Assembly: GCF_910594005.1 (NCBI RefSeq) | Contig: NC_057826.1 | Span: 84,379,163-84,443,162 of the forward strand | Reading direction: 5' to 3' | Source: Cervus elaphus | Lineage: Eukaryota; Chordata; Mammalia; Artiodactyla; Cervidae | DNA: 64,000 bases | Shown here: positions 63,750 through 64,000 of the stretch, one piece after another | Layout: every line of letters begins with the position of its first letter | Numbering within the stretch: position 1 is the first letter of the stretch | The notes under the pieces: model-generated | Databases searched by the model: none | What the model saw: the letters and a program-made list of their open reading frames with translations, nothing else | What the model was told of the DNA's origin: nothing | Program-made: the position numbers and the translations under genes

Positions 63750-64000
63750 TTATTTTTTTCCATTTTATTTATTTATTTATTTTTTTTTTGGTCATACATT
63801 GATATGAATCAGCCATAGATTTACACGTATTCCCCATCCCGATCCCCCCTCCCACCTCCCTCTCCACCCGATTCCTCTGGGTCTTCCCAGTGCACCAGGC
63901 CCGAGCACTTGTCTCATGCATCCCACCTGGGCTGGTGATCTGTTTCACCATAAATAGTATACATGCTGTTCTTTTGAAATATCCCACCCTCACATTCTCC
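63750..64000 (-). mobile_element. L1 3' end (ruminant type), antisense, runs off window
   Basis: T/A-rich 3' end, GGTCATACATTGATATGAAT, CAGCCATAGATTTACACGTA and CCCAGTGCACCAGGCCCGAG. The same 3' UTR family as the L1 at 47506. Confidence 0.93.

Overview
This is vertebrate nuclear DNA from a ruminant, most likely a bovid. It carries BovB (RTE-clade) LINEs ending in (TGAAC)n tails, Bov-tA and Bov-A2 SINEs, the cetartiodactyl CHR SINEs, and ruminant-type L1 3' ends. I cannot separate cattle, sheep and goat by eye. No cellular protein-coding gene, rRNA, tRNA or CRISPR array can be supported. Nearly all the longer reading frames are decayed BovB or L1 ORF fragments or shadows of SINEs. Layout: 0-10 kb holds SINEs, a BovB 3' piece (2.0-2.9 kb), an antisense L1 5' region (3.1-5.0 kb) beside a CTCF-like site, MIRs, an inverted duplication (6.9-7.4 kb) and the most complete BovB (7.4-10.1 kb). 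10-23 kb is lower-density DNA with L1 fragments, CHR SINEs and a GC-rich unexplained block (16.56-17.03 kb). 23-26 kb contains a perfect 223-bp inverted repeat set in an old L1 3' UTR. 27-38 kb alternates BovB copies, a Bov-tA split by an L1, and old L1 and MIR pieces. 38.4-41.9 kb is a long L1 ORF2 remnant. 42.3-42.7 kb is the only CpG-rich, promoter-like block and has a ZNF143-type site. 44.9-51.8 kb is an old L1 split by two younger L1s and a BovB-in-BovB nest, ending in an inverted L1 5' segment. 52-56 kb is another old antisense L1 with three CHR SINEs. 56.5-58.9 kb is a four-piece BovB nest. 59-64 kb holds an L1, a hAT MITE with intact 8-bp target duplication, a Tigger-type fossil and an L1 3' end running off the window. 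The history is layered retrotransposition: target-site duplications let the order of insertion be read in several nests. The most notable non-repeat signal is the candidate promoter near 42.43 kb. The most notable structural signals are the perfect inverted repeat at 24.1-25.2 kb and the opposed BovB pairs. I found no new multi-gene system.
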